Part shown: piece by piece, positions 34,316-46,841 of the stretch
How the letters are laid out: each line of letters opens with the position of its first letter
Position numbering within the stretch: the stretch's first letter is position 1
Assembly: GCF_031755915.1 (NCBI RefSeq)
Contig: NC_083386.1
Coordinates: 16,043,001 to 16,107,000, forward strand
Reading direction: 5' to 3'
DNA length: 64,000 nucleotides
From: Ziziphus jujuba
Taxonomy: Eukaryota; Streptophyta; Magnoliopsida; Rosales; Rhamnaceae
The notes under the pieces: model-generated
Database searches by the model: none
What the model saw: the letters and a program-made list of their open reading frames with translations, nothing else
What the model was told of the DNA's origin: nothing
Made by a program: the position numbers and the translations under genes

Positions 34316-37300
34316 AAAAGAGTAGTCTGCCTGTAGTGAAAGTGAACAATATATGTGAGTTCCACTTTCATTATAAATAAGAATTCCAATTTCTGGGAAC
34401 ACTAAAAATTTGTTTGTGCAATAGACCATATGTATCAACAAAATCTTAAAAAAAAAAAAAATTATGTACCATGGTAGTACCAAGTTATAAATATAATTAA
34501 TTAACAAAAAAAAAAGTTACAAATATAATATGTTACCTGTTTCAAATAAAAATAAATAAATAAGTAATGAATCACCACTACCCAATGGCATAATAATACC
34601 ATGTGTTTTACAATTTACCATGTCATGTTTTTCAATTAAAAATGAATCTGAGTTTAGAGAAATGAATATTTGGAAGGAAAAGAACCACCTGGTATTTTCA
34701 GAGTGGGAAAAAAGTAAGATGGTGACCTGGCCTATTGTAAACACAAAAATGACAAATTATATCTATGACTTGGTAATACCGTGGTACACAGGTATTTCTC
34801 CACCAATCCTAGAGATTTATCAGCTTGTCCACTGTGTTCCCGACCCACACGAACAAGGTAGTTATGGGCCAGTAATGGAACATGGTTGGCCCAAAGAGAT
34901 TTTTATACTGGGGGTTTCAAACTTCGGCCTTGATGTGCCTCGGTCAGTGCTTCTACAATCAATAATTCAAGTTGGAACCCATGTCAATAACAAAAAAAAC
35001 TTTGGCCTTGATAAAATCTTTTATTTTTATTTTTTTTTTCTTTTTTATTGAAACAAATAAAATCTTATGTTGGTTTGACTTTTGAGCATGGCTGGGTATA
35101 TTTCATTTTATAAATATGTGATCACAATTCATAAGTGACAAAATAGTCCCTATTTCACCAAAAAAAAAATAATAAGTATAATAATAATAAGACAGACTAG
35201 TCCCTACTATTATAAAAAAAAAAAAAAAAAAATGGAAAGACAAATTAGTCTCTAGAAATTTATCTTTAAAAAACAAAAAAATAGTCTATAATAACAGGAC
35301 AACTCGGCTGGCTAATTCCAACCTATCGTGGATAAGTTCAATCAAAACTTGTGGTTAATATTTTAAATTATATTTCCCTGTAACTAGAAATATCTTAGAT
35401 AAAACAAATAGATTCAATGGTTAAATATTCTTATTTGTATCTATAAGAATATAAATTTGAGTTATATGAAATGCGAAAATTTTTTGCATAGTTTTGTAAA
35501 TTAAATAATTTATATCAAGAAAAAAACAAACTAAAAATATCTTAGTTAAATCTCTTAATTTAGTACTGTTTTTTTAAAAATTAAATTCTTTACCCCATTA
35601 TACCGTCAAAGCCTAGCCAGAAGGATGAAAGAATACAAGAAAATTTATAATTAGACTAAGGCTTTGTTTGTGATAATAATAATAATAATAAAAATTTAGT
35701 TTCAATGTTCCTATGTTCTTTTGTTTATTATTATTATCATTATTAATAATAGTATCAAATTATTTATTATATATATAACATTATTTAATTGATTTATATT
35801 TAATTATAATTATTTATTTAAAAGTTAACTTATCTATATCTAAATTATATTAATATATAAATCAATTAAAAAATAATATATATATATATATATATTTGAT
35901 AAATAATTTAATAGATTAGTTGATGTTTGTAGTGTCATTCTATTATTATTTTTATTATGGAAGACCTTTTAACTTCTTTTAACTTCTAAATAAGTTTGGC
36001 AAACATGTCGTCTTTCTAAACTTTCAGTAGACCCAAGCACGTGAGAAACAGACTGATTACTAGAGATTTCAAAATGTAATGTTTTCATTTATTTAGGCCG
36101 TTTTAGTTTTCCCTGATCCTTTATAGTTTTTTTGGTTGGTCTCTTTGGAATAGTTTTTTGTCTTCTTTGTTTCTGTTTGTTTGTTTTTTTTTTTTTTTTT
36201 AGTGAATTGTGGAATCTCCGAAGCCTTTTCGAAGTATTAAAGAGCTTTTTTGAGAAACAATATTTCACTATCATTTTTTATTAAAAACGCTTTTTAAAGT
36301 TAAAATTCCTTTTAGAAATATATTTAAACACTTTCAAAAACGGTTTTATGCTTTAAATCCAAAAATAATATTTCAGAAGCAAATGCGAAAAAACAGTCCA
36401 ATACAGCTCATAGCCGGCCTCAGACAATGTCATATGAATATGACAGAGTGCTATATATGGTAGGGTATGTGTGGTGCCTATCCAACAGTAAATTTTCCTT
36501 TTTTTAAAAAAATAATTTAACTGTAAATTTTCAAGAATTGGGCATAAAGGCATTTTTCATTGAACAATTAGAAAGAATCTTTGTTGGTTGGCATGAAAAT
36601 GGAGAACCTATGGCCAAATGTTGTGGGGGTCTATTGATCATTTCCTGCCGTTTTATTTATTTATTTATTTATTTTTAAGAAAAAGAAAAGGGTTAGTATA
36701 CGTACTTCCCTTTACTATTCCACCAGAATATGCCATTTTTCTCATTTTTCTTTTTTAATAAAAAAAAAAGATATAAATGTACATTTCCATGTACAATTAT
36801 ATGTTTATTCTCCCTACATGTACCTATATCTATACATAGTGTCAGACAAGATGATAGCATTGTCAAATTTTTGTGGAGCACATGATAAATATGTATTTCT
36901 CACATACAATTGTAATCCTAGACATGGATTGATAGTGAATTTCAGGTCCATGAAATATAATCAGTATAAAGGACAGAGTTTAAGTCAATGTTGTGATTTG
37001 AAATGTTAGAATTTTGTTATCTGGGATTCTTTTTAATAACCTCACAAGTGTTTATTGAATTGACATGGGATATCAAAAACGATGAGTATTGAGTGGATCG
37101 TCTAATTACAGATCAGCCTTCCTCTTGTAATTAGTTCTAATTTTACAAACCACTATTCTTTTTCTTTTTTTCTTTTTTAATTTTGATAAATTATCTTTGA
37201 GAAAATAGGAACATTAAAAAGGTTGGTTTACTTTTTTTCTTTTTTATTCTTTTTTTTATAGGTGATTTTGATAGCAATCTTTAGTTTCCTAAAGTATAAT

Positions 37301-38217
37301 GTAACTAATGTGACCAAGTAAATAAAATATGCTTTTCTTTTTTCTTTTTTCATTTTTTTTTTTTTTCATTTGTGTGATGTACACATGAACTATAGAGAAG
37401 TAATGTATACCTACTATATAACTATAACAATTTATATACAAATTGATGTGGTTAAAAATTAAAGAATTATTTACATTTTACTATCCTCTAGTTTAGAAAA
37501 ATTATATTTTCAACCTTTAAATTTAAAACATTGTAACATTGGATTTTAGGTTTCAGTTTGTTATATTTTGATTTAATTGAATTTTTTAGCTTAATCAATA
37601 TTAAAATGCAATTTAATGCAATTTAGGCCCTCTAATTTTAACTTATTCCAATTTAGGCCCTTTATTATTTTTTTAAAAATTATCATTTAATGCCCTTAAA
37701 ACCATTAACCTCCAATTGCCAAAAATTTAATTGGATCAAAATGAAACAAATTGAAATTTCAGGGTCTAAATTAAAGCACTTTAACTTTAAGAGTCGAAGT
37801 GCAACTTCCTCAAACCACAAAGTACTAATGTAAGTAATCCAAAGACTAAATATGTTTCAATATAGTTTTTACAAAAACAAGCTAATGGTAAAATTATTAT
37901 TTTCTTAAATAGTAATTTTAAAGTTGAATTGCTATGCCCTATATAGAAAAATATATTTAAAAAATGTATTAACATATTAATAGTAGAAAAAATAATATAA
38001 GCTAAAAATGGACAAGTGAAGTCCGATGCAAGGAAATAAACTAAAATGGATCAGCGAAATCCGATGGAAACTAATAAAACATTTTCATATTATTTGTCAT
38101 ATGAGTTGGTAAATAAAATTGACAAGCAAATTGGTTTTGTAATGTATGTACTAGGATAGTCTAGTAGTAGTAAAACTATTGTTTCTTTGAAAAATGATCT
38201 TGTATTCATCTTCCTAT
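34316..38217. other. AT-rich intergenic region, no gene recognised
   Basis: Contents: an inverted repeat (about 34,460-34,510 against 34,748-34,790, both around 'acttggta.tacc.tggtac'); a 143-codon plus ORF at 34,620-35,051 of no known family; 'agtccct' motifs at 35,143-35,250; a (TA)n tract at 35,875-35,895; a probable MITE near 37,460-37,850 ('tttaggccctctaattttaa' against 'cagggtctaaatt'); and a 39-bp tandem pair at about 38,001-38,078 ('agtccgatg' and 'aatccgatgg'). Confidence 0.4.
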
Positions 38218-39363
38218 ACCATGGTATAAAATATCAAAATTTTCCATAAAATTTGTATTTTTTAAACGCATGAAAAGGAAATTTAACTTCAAGGTAAAAA
38301 CGAGTATAATTTTCATTATATTCACTGAAATTTTTTATATTCTTCCATAATTTTCATAGAAATTTTCGTCACAATATTAACATCAAATCATTTATAATTT
38401 AGTTAAAAAATTCATAATTTCCATTAAAATTTTGGAAATATCTATGATTTTTTTGTTAAGTTTTTTATCAAAATTTTTTATTAATACTATTGATGTCTAA
38501 TAAAACTTTTTACCAAATTAATATTATTGAGAGTTTTTTTTTTTTTTTTACTTTTAATTGCATGCCAATAATTAAGCAAATAAAAATAAAAATAAATTCA
38601 CATTTGACAAAAATGTCCAAAATTACACAAGACAAGTTAACCTATTATATTCTTAGAAAAAATTAGTATCATAAGTTACAAGTTTATCTATCCATTATTA
38701 TTATTTTTTTACAATAATAAATTTAAAATTTGTATAAATATTATAAAATAGGTAAAAAATTAAAACGTAGACAAAAATTAAAATATATGCATAGAATATA
38801 TTCTATGCAAACTTAACTATATAATATTCATAGCGATGGTATATTAACAATTACATGCAAAACTATTAAGGAAATACATTTTTTGATAATTATTTCGTAT
38901 ATTTCATATTCTAAAATGAGAATGAAAAAGATAAAAACAATTTTCACCCATTTAGGAGTTACTTATAGTATTGAAATAACATTTATAAAATATAATATAA
39001 TTGTAATAATTGTTCTATATATCTTAATTACTAAATAATTTTATTAAATATGTATTTTTTGTACTTTTTTATTAATAATAGTATGTAGTTAATTATTAAT
39101 TCTTATTATAAATCAATTGATTAAGAGAAATATAATATCCGTTCAATATTTTTGCAATTTTAATATTCAATTTGATAATTAATTAATTAAATAAGCTAAT
39201 TCTAAAGTTTCAATAAAAAAATTTCAAATTTTTAAATAAATTTCCATCAATTTTATCAATTCTTATAAGTTTTTATCGATATTCAATAATTTTCAATATT
39301 TCCGTGAATATTTTCATATTTTGAACCCACAATATTTCTACTGATACCAAAATTTTGAACTTG
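38218..39363 (+). mobile_element. hAT-like non-autonomous element (copy B, inverted)
   Basis: Read on the minus strand from 39,363, it begins CAAGTTCAAAATTTTGGTATC and aligns by eye with copy A from 9,471 for several hundred bases, including 'ttagcttatttaat' and 'ttattacaattatatt' blocks. It lacks the region that encodes the acidic ORF in copy A. The left end near 38,218 is approximate and no clear TSD was found. Confidence 0.6.
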
Positions 39364-39468
39364 GCTCATATGCAAGGCAAAAATGATAAATAAAAAAATT
39401 TATTGTATAATATTATTGTATTCCTTATTAATGTGAGGAAAGAATAGGAATGAGCAAGCAAAAAATGA

Positions 39469-39749
39469 ATGTGATGACCCATCTCAAAAATTAAAAATTG
39501 GAATTTAAATTTTATTTGGTTTGACTGAGATTGACTAGTTGAACTGTTAATGGGTCATAAGTTTAATTTTTTATTGGTCAATAATTTTGATTGACCAATG
39601 TACCGTAATATAGAATTCATCGATACGAGTTCCTAAATTGGTGGCATACTTACTTCTGAGTTACGATTAAAAGTTATTATTCTGAAAAGTTTTTAAATAT
39701 CAGTATTTATATATGTACACACTAGTCTTGGGTGGACCCTAGGCGTATG
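39469..39749 (+). repeat. Left part of an LTR-like repeat split by element 2
   Basis: Begins TGTGATGACCCATCTC, a form common for LTR starts of plant chromoviruses of the Tekay/Del type. It is interrupted at the TSD TATAT (39,750-39,754) by element 2 and appears to resume at 45,745. Confidence 0.45.
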
Positions 39750-39754
39750 TATAT

Positions 39755-40856
39755 TGATGAGAATCTACCCGATTCCATACAACCGACTACCCACTGGGGT
39801 GCTGATCTTGTACAAATGAAGACGGGACCAATCAACCTGGTTAGCTTCATACAAGGAATGATTCAAGTTCAAGAGGGCATGACAATATCTGAAGAACCCA
39901 AGCCCATTTCATACATCCAAGTGGTGAAGGCTGAGATAGACCCGGATAACTGTTTTGGTGCATCTGTAGACTCCGGACAGTAAGAAATGGATTCAACACT
40001 TTATGAACTCAATTAATATCACCAAAAGGTCATGCAATCATATTAAGGCAGAAGCAAAAGCATTTAAATTCCACTAGTGCACATAACTCATCTTTTTGGC
40101 TGGAAATGTTCATTTTGATGCTAGCTTTGATTTCTTTTATTGATCAAGCAAGTTTGATTTATTTCAATCACGGGGAAATGTATAGGAATCAATATTAATT
40201 CTATTGACATCCTACATGGCATATGGGAGCTGATTTGGAGCCTAATCTAGCTGGTGATTGGTTAAAGACAACTTGTTTGACAAAACTAATCAATTAGTGT
40301 CCTAGTTTAAACATTTGACTTTGGTTTTAGAAAATAGTCTTTATTTTGGTTTTTATTTATTTATTTACAGGACAAATTAGTTTAGGAAAGTTGATATTTT
40401 ATTATTTTAATTGTAAAATTAATTAATTCTTATTTCAAATAGAAATTAATTAATCTAAATTAGATTAGGAAATGATTGAAACTCGGCCAACACCATTGTT
40501 TCCTAATCTCTATGGCCGATTTTAACCTAGTGTTTTAGGATTTTATTCTATGAACTTTAGCCTATTTAAAGGCTTATTTCTGAATAAAATTTAGTACATT
40601 ATTCATACAAAAAAATATTTGTGAGAAAGAATTCTTTTTGTTTTCTTTGAACACCTAAATCACTTAATAGAAATTAAGTGTTTTAGTTTGACTTATCAGT
40701 AGCACATCCATCACTTATTGTGACGTCTTCATCATATATCAAGATTTCTAACCACAAGTTGATTGGGGGTTAAGGTGATTATTAGAATCTAAACTTAATT
40801 GTGATCCGGACTAATAGAATACGGGTTTAGGAGCAAGTCGACCTTGATTCGTATCA
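39755..40856 (+). repeat. 5' LTR of element 2
   Basis: 1,102 bp. Its first part encodes the family's pol tail ('QPTTHWGADLVQMKTGPI'), open to 39,983. Relative to the 3' LTR, about 31 bases are missing just after GPI. Confidence 0.88.
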
Positions 40857-40858
40857 TT

Positions 40859-40871
40859 TGGTATCAAAGCC
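40859..40871 (+). other. Primer-binding site of element 2
   Basis: TGGTATCAAAGCC, two bases after the 5' LTR. It matches initiator tRNA-Met with one mismatch (AAAGC for AGAGC). Confidence 0.85.
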
Positions 40872-42049
40872 AAATTTTGTTCAGGCTTGATCTATCTTGT
40901 TTGCTTTATTTTATTTTGTATTATTCTACAATTTTAACATTAGGTTAAGGTTGTTTTCTATCTATCCACATTCTGCATATTAAAAAAAAAAAAAAAAAAA
41001 AAGAGTTTTGAGAACATCTTGCATAAACCTACAATCTTTACAATTTGTTTTTCTTTATAGCTGAATTTATTCGTTGTTTTATCCAATTTTTTGTTTTTTC
41101 TAGTTTGTTGGTTGATTTTCATAATTGTTCTTAGTAATTTGGATTATTGTTGATTTTTCTTTGCTATTTTAATCTTAATTAGTTGCATTCATATATTCAA
41201 AAAAAAAAAAAAAGAGTTTTGAGAACATCTTGCATAAACCTACAATCTTTGCAATTTGTTTTTTTTGTTGAGAGTTTGGATCGGGTTTGTTGAATTTTGG
41301 CATTGAAGTTTGCATTTTTGGTGGTGGTTATTGCTACTGGAGGTTGTGTTTACTCTGTGATGATATAAAAAAAAAAAAAGAAGAAGAAGAATATTCGAAG
41401 ATACAAAAAAAAAAAAAAAAGTAAAAAGGCCGGTTTGTGGGAATTTGAAAAATTGAGTTTGTATGGTGTGCAATTTCAATTGAGAAGTGTTAAAGTTGCC
41501 GTTTGTTAATTCTATATTGTTGCTTGATATTTCAATTTTGAGTGCTAAAATTGTTTAGATCAAAATTGGTTAAAGAAATTGAGATAAAGACTTGAATTAC
41601 AAGAATTACAACCAACAGCTATTCCGTATTTTGTTCAAATTGTTCTTGTTCATTGTTTGAATCTCTTTTTTAAATTTTATCCTTGAATTTTTGAGTTCTA
41701 AATATTCTGGTCTGCTCCTTATTAATTTTGAAAATTACTTGTTGATTTATCGTATTTTTGGTTAGCTAGGCTAAGACTAGGTTTTGGTAATTCACTCGAT
41801 ATTTGTTTGTTTTAGTTGCTGTTTTATTAATAAGTTTAATTAAGGCATACCTGTGGTCTAGCTGCTATTTTTGTGTGTTTTAATTAGAACTTTGAAATAA
41901 TTTTTTGAGTGGAAAAAGACAAGAGAATGTGAGCTTGAAAGAAGGTTAAAAGCCGAAACTAATGCGCAAACATGAGTGTCAAGACCTTGTTTGAGTAAAA
42001 CATGTGAGGGAGTGATTTTGGTAAGGAATTTTGCATTATTTATACTAAC
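40872..42049 (+). other. Leader of element 2
   Basis: About 1.2 kb of noncoding sequence homologous in layout to the element 1 leader, with several poly-A runs. A block of about 50 bases starting 'gagttttgagaacatc' occurs at 41,003 and again at 41,214, each directly after a poly-A run. Confidence 0.7.
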
Positions 42050-43229
42050 ATTGTAGATTCAAGAATGAGAAGAGGAGATGGCTCATTAAGAATTAATGAA
42101 GACGAATCTGTTGGGTTCAAGGGTGATTCTCGAGCAACAGGAAGTGGAGGCGAACCTACCGACATGATGGCAATCTTGGAATAGCTCCAAAAGATGAATG
42201 CTCGCCTTGGTCACCTAGATCAAAGAATGGATAGATTTGAGAATTCACAAGGTGGGCCGAATCCTAGAGTGAATTTTAATGGAGGTCGAGGACGAGGTCG
42301 AAAAGGCTGTGGACGCTCTAGGGTAGGATTTGAGGAAGGTAAATTTGGATATAATCTAGAGGAGGAGTTTGATGATATTTTTGCATTCCAAGGAAGGCAA
42401 AACTGTGGGTAGCAAGTTAAAGATGAAGATGATGACCTTGGGAATGTTAAAGTGAATGTTCCACTATTTTTGGAAAAAAGTGACCCGGAGGCATACATAG
42501 AGTGGGAGGAGTATATGGAGATGATATTTAATTGCCACAACTATTCCGAGACAAAGAAGGTTAAATTCATCGCTTTGGAATTTGGATATTATGCACTCCA
42601 ATGGTGGACTAATGAGTAAGGTACTTGAAGGAGAGTTGGTGATGAACTAATTACCACTTAGCGACAAATGAAAGGAGCCATGAGGAAGAGATTTGTGTCA
42701 ACCCATTACCATAGGATGTTGTATCAACAACTTCAATCATTATCGCAAGGAAGTAGGATCGTGGAAGATTATTACAAGGAGATGGAGATACTCATGATAA
42801 GATTAAGCATCAATGAGGACCGTGAGGCAACCATTGCAAGGTTTTTGGAAGTTTTAAATCGAGAAATAGCCAATCAAGTGGAGTTATAACAATATGTGGA
42901 ATTGGAAAAGATGCTTCATGTGGCCATTAAAATTGAGAACCAATTCAAGAGGAGGAGTACAAGCTCATGGTTTGGAGGTGTTTTTAACAGTGGGAGGACT
43001 AATTCAAGTGTTTAGAGAAGCAATCCTACCTATGAAGTAAGGACAAAACCAAAGCAGGGAAATGAGAGTACCAATCGACCAAGAAGGGAGGTTAAGGCTG
43101 AATCTGCACAAGCATTAAGGTTTGAAGGTAATATGATCCTAAACCTTCTAAAACTAGAGATATATTTTGCTTTAAGTGTCAGGGACAATGACACATTACC
43201 AACCAATGTCCAAATAGAAGAATTATGGC
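42050..43229 (+). pseudogene. Gag, element 2
   Basis: Homologous to the element 1 gag: 'GDGSLRINEDES', a Gly/Arg-rich segment, 'LEKSDPEAYIEWEEYMEMIF', 'YYALQWWTNE' and 'RQMKGAMRKRFVSTHYHR'. The start codon position of element 1 reads ATT here (42,050-42,052). Several stops interrupt the frame. In the zinc knuckle (CFKCQGQ-stop-HITNQC) a TGA replaces one residue before the His. Non-functional. Confidence 0.85.
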
Positions 43230-43840
43230 GCTAAAAGGCAACAGGGAGTTAGAATCCGAAAGTGAAGAGAGTGAAGGAGAAGCCAAACTCGATGAGGAAG
43301 AAATTGATGTTGAAGAGCATGGAGAAGTCGAGACTCTCAAAGCTTCAAAAGCTGAATTGAGCTTGGTTGCAAATAGGGTTCTAACCGTGTATAAATATGA
43401 GGATCAAATCCAAAAAGAGAACATCTTCCATATCCGATGTGAAATTCAAGGTAATATTTATAGTCTGATAATTGATAATGAAAGCTGTGCTAATGTCATT
43501 AGTAATGTGGTGGTTAAGAAATTAGGATTAAAAACCATTAAACATCCTGAACCTTATAAACTATAATGGCTTAATGATAATGGTGAGATGAAAATAAATA
43601 AACAAGCCAAGGTAAAGTTTAGCATTGATAAATATGTGGATGTTGTTTTATGTGATGTTGTACCTATGCATGCCGCACATATTTTATCAGAAAAACCATG
43701 GTAATTTGATAAAGATACTAAACATTATGGTCAAGAAAATGCTATTGTTTTTAAATTTAAGGGAAAGAAGATTAAGCTTAAGCTATTAACTCCAACAGAG
43801 ATGTTTAGAGACCAATTACAAATGCAACAAAGGTAGGTAA
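43230..43840 (+). pseudogene. Protease region, element 2
   Basis: Starts with a Glu-rich linker (ESESEESEGEAKLDEEE), then the protease. The active-site triplet that is Asp-Ser-Gly in element 1 reads Asp-Asn-Glu here ('LIIDNESC', near 43,469), which would abolish activity even without the downstream stop at 43,564. Ends at the first internal deletion after 'QLQMQQR'. Confidence 0.8.
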
Positions 43841-44390
43841 GTGAGTTTTTAGACAAAGGTTACATTAGAGAAAGCATGAGTCCATGTGCTATCTCTGTTT
43901 TATTAGTATCTAAGAAAGATGGATCATGACGCATGTGTGTTAATTGCAGAGCTATTAATAATAAAACTATTAAATATAGGCATCCATTTCTAGGTTAGAT
44001 GATATGCTTGATGAATTACATAGTGCATGCATGTTTACTAAAATTGACCTTAGGAGTAGGTATCATCAAATTAGGATGAAAGAGGGAGATGAATGGAAAA
44101 CATCATTTAAAACTAAGTATGGATTGTATGAGTGGTTAGTAATGCATTTTGGTTTAACTAATGCACCTAGCACTTTTATGAGGTTAATGAAACATGTCAT
44201 GCATCCATTCATTGGAAAATTGTGGTTGTATATTTTGATGATATTCTTGTATATAGTAGAAACTTGGATGATCATGTAAAACATCTTAGGTTAGTTTTAA
44301 AAGTGCTTACAAAAGAAAGTTGGTTTGCTAATATTGAAAAGTGTGATTTTTTTCGGAAATGAGCTTATATTTCTAGGATTTGTTGTGATA
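43841..44390 (+). pseudogene. Reverse transcriptase fragment, element 2
   Basis: Begins in the fingers ('[13 protein letters not shown]'), then '[13 protein letters not shown]', '[11 protein letters not shown]' and, after a frameshift near 44,219, the VYFDDIL catalytic box. It stops at 'FLGFVV', where a deletion joins it to the integrase tail. The palm is truncated and the thumb and RNase H are gone. Confidence 0.85.
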
Positions 44391-44783
44391 CTGTTTGACT
44401 CAGGAGATTGGGTTTGGGTGCACTTAAGAAAGGAGAGGTTTCCAGAGCAACAAAAGTCAAAGCTTATGCCGCGAGAGGATGGACCTTTTCAAGTTTTGGA
44501 AAGGATCAATGAAAATGCCTACAAGCTTGACTTGCCAGGTGAGTATAATGTGACAGTTACATTTAATGTTGCTGATTTATCTCCATTTGCTGCAGGTGAT
44601 GACTTTGATTTAAGGGCAAATCTTTTTCAAGATGAGGCGAATGATGAGAATTCGTCCGTACCTGTACAACCGACTACCCACTGGGATACTAATCCTGTAC
44701 AAATAAAGACGGGACCAATCACTAGGGCGCAAGCTAAGAGATTCAAGTACAACCTGATTAGATTCATACAATGTGTGATTTAA
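44391..44783 (+). pseudogene. Integrase C-terminal fragment running into the 3' LTR, element 2
   Basis: '[17 protein letters not shown]', 'GPFQVLERINENAYKLDLP' and '[19 protein letters not shown]' match element 1 almost residue for residue. The frame passes through the PPT (44,628-44,641, CAAGATGAGGCGAA) and 142 bases of the 3' LTR, with an intact Gln codon in GPITRAQAK where element 1 has TAA. Confidence 0.88.
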
Positions 44784-45739
44784 GTTCAAAAGGCATGATA
44801 ATATCCGAAGAACCCAAGCTCATTTCATACATCCAAATGGTAAAGGCTGAGATGGACCTAGATAATTGTTTTGGTACATTTGTGGACTCCGGGTAGCCAA
44901 AAATGGATTCAACACTTTATGAAATCAATTAATACCACCAAGAGGCCATGGAATCATATCAAGGCAGAAGCAATAGCATTTCAATTCTACTTGTGCACAT
45001 GACTCATCTTTTTGGCCAAAAATGTTCATTTTGGTGTTGACTTTGACTTCTTTTGTTGATCAAGTAAGTTTAACTTATTCCAATCAAGGAGAAAAGTATG
45101 GGAATCAATATTAATCCTATTTGGCATCCTACATGGCATATGAGAGCTGATTTGGAGCCTAATCTAGGTGGTGATTGGTCAAAGACAGTTTGTCTGACAA
45201 ACTAGTCAATTAATTTCCCAATTTGAATATTTGACTTTGGTTTTAGGAAATAGTCTTTCTTTTGGCTTTTATTTATTTATTTACTGGACAAATAGTTTAG
45301 GGAAGTTGATATTTTTATTATTTTAACTGTAAAATTAATTAATCCAAATTATATTAGGAAATGATTGAAATTCGGCCAACACCATTGTTTCCTAATCTCT
45401 ATGGCCGGTTTTAACCTAGTATTTTAGGGTTTTGTTTTGTGAACCTTAGCCTATTAAAGGTTTATTTTTTCAATAAAATTCAGTACATTATTCATACAGA
45501 AAAATATTTGTGAGAATGAATACTCTTTGTACTTTTTGAACACCTAAATCACTTAATAGAAATCAAATATTTTGGTTTGACTTATCAATAGAACATCCAT
45601 CACCTATTGTGGCATTTTCATCATATACCAAGGTTTTAATCACAATTGATTAGGGGTTAAGGTGTTAGAACCTGAACTTAATTGTGATCCAAACTAATAT
45701 AATATGGGTTTAGGAGTAAGTCGACCTAGGTTCGTATCA
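44642..45739 (+). repeat. 3' LTR of element 2
   Basis: 1,098 bp, TGATGAGAATTC to TTCGTATCA, followed by the TSD TATAT. Its first 142 bases are coding (see the integrase tail). Confidence 0.88.
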
Positions 45740-45744
45740 TATAT

Positions 45745-46841
45745 GCATTGGGAGTGTGCTCAACAGTATACAAATTAGAAAATACTCATAACGTCCCAAA
45801 ACCCTTTAAACTCGCCAACCTGACACGATCTGACTCATGACCTGTTTAACGGCAAATTGGGTGAATAATAATTTAAGCCATCTTCAGCCATTGGATGATG
45901 ACATGCATTGGCCAGCAGGATTGCTCACATTTCAGTGACCAAAACTAACTTAACCCCATGGGTTTCACCAGAGTTCGACCATTTTTAGACCATTCTTGGT
46001 CATCCCATATACTCAACCCCTCTTATTTTGGACCCACTGAATCCATTGGCATCCTTTGTTTGTCAAAATTTTTCATAGTTTGAGAGATCCATCAACATCA
46101 AGTTTGAGTAAATTTTTCAACATGTTTTCTGGCCATCGGCAATGTTTTTTGGACCAACATGAGCTTAGATTCTTATTACTCATTCCAGAAACTTTACATT
46201 GATATAAAATTTGTAAATTTTAGATATTATTTGATAACTTTTTCATTTTTGAGTTAATTAGTTTAATATTGGATAAATTTTGAATGTGTTTGGATGTAAT
46301 TGTACAAATTGGATTCAACTGAAGTTAGATTAGTGTTAGATGTCAATGGGACCCAATTAAAGGCTTAATTTCAATAAATTGGCCTCTTATTTAAAACCAA
46401 AATTTTGGGTATCACATATTTAGGGCTCATAATATAATTGAACTATTCTGTGTCCAATTTTAAAAATTTTAAAGTTATTAAAGTTATTTTGAAACCTTAG
46501 TATGCATCCAATATTTTTTATTTACTTTTCAAAGTCTAAAGGATGTTTTATTATTATTCTAGGTACCCAACTTATATTAGAAGCGATCCGGCGAAGAAGC
46601 TGGTTTGAGCTATAATATGTAAGTGACCTTTGTTTTCTAAAATGGTTCTGGAAATTATATATTTGATTAGATGTAATAATTTATAAATTACTTTATTATT
46701 AGTATTTCTAGAATTATTTGAATTATTTACTTTATCACATACTATAAAATAATTATTTAATTTATCATATTATAGTATATAAAAAGAAATAGTTTGACTT
46801 AAATAAATTTTTGTTTATAGTTGTGCAAGTATATATATATG
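45745..46841 (+). repeat. Right part of the LTR-like repeat split by element 2
   Basis: Continues from 39,749 after the TSD. Blocks 'gtttgagagatccatcaa', 'agcttagattctta', 'actttacattgatataaa' and 'ggcgaagaagctgg' recur in the same order at 56,038-56,540, so this is one family of large noncoding repeats. No ORF of note. Confidence 0.5.

Larger units (their letters stand above)
39755..45739 (+). mobile_element. Ty3/gypsy retrotransposon, element 2 (internally deleted)
   Basis: Same family as element 1 but on the plus strand: LTRs begin TGATGAGAAT and end GTATCA, with a 5-bp TSD TATAT at 39,750-39,754 and 45,740-45,744. Order is 5' LTR, PBS, leader, gag, protease, RT piece, integrase tail, PPT, 3' LTR. 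Relative to element 1 it lacks about 0.55 kb between protease and RT (near 43,833) and about 1.7 kb covering the end of RT, RNase H and the integrase core (near 44,390). The lengths agree: 5,985 bp here against about 8,120 bp for element 1 without its TRIM. The LTRs are visibly more diverged than in element 1, so it is older. Confidence 0.9.

Noticed and set aside
34620..35051. 143-codon ORF on the plus strand
   Set aside because: No recognisable domain, it starts inside an inverted repeat and ends in poly-T; composition suggests chance.
17875..45739. Centromeric location, given the CRM-like traits
   Set aside because: No satellite array typical of a centromere is present and the CRM assignment is itself unproven.
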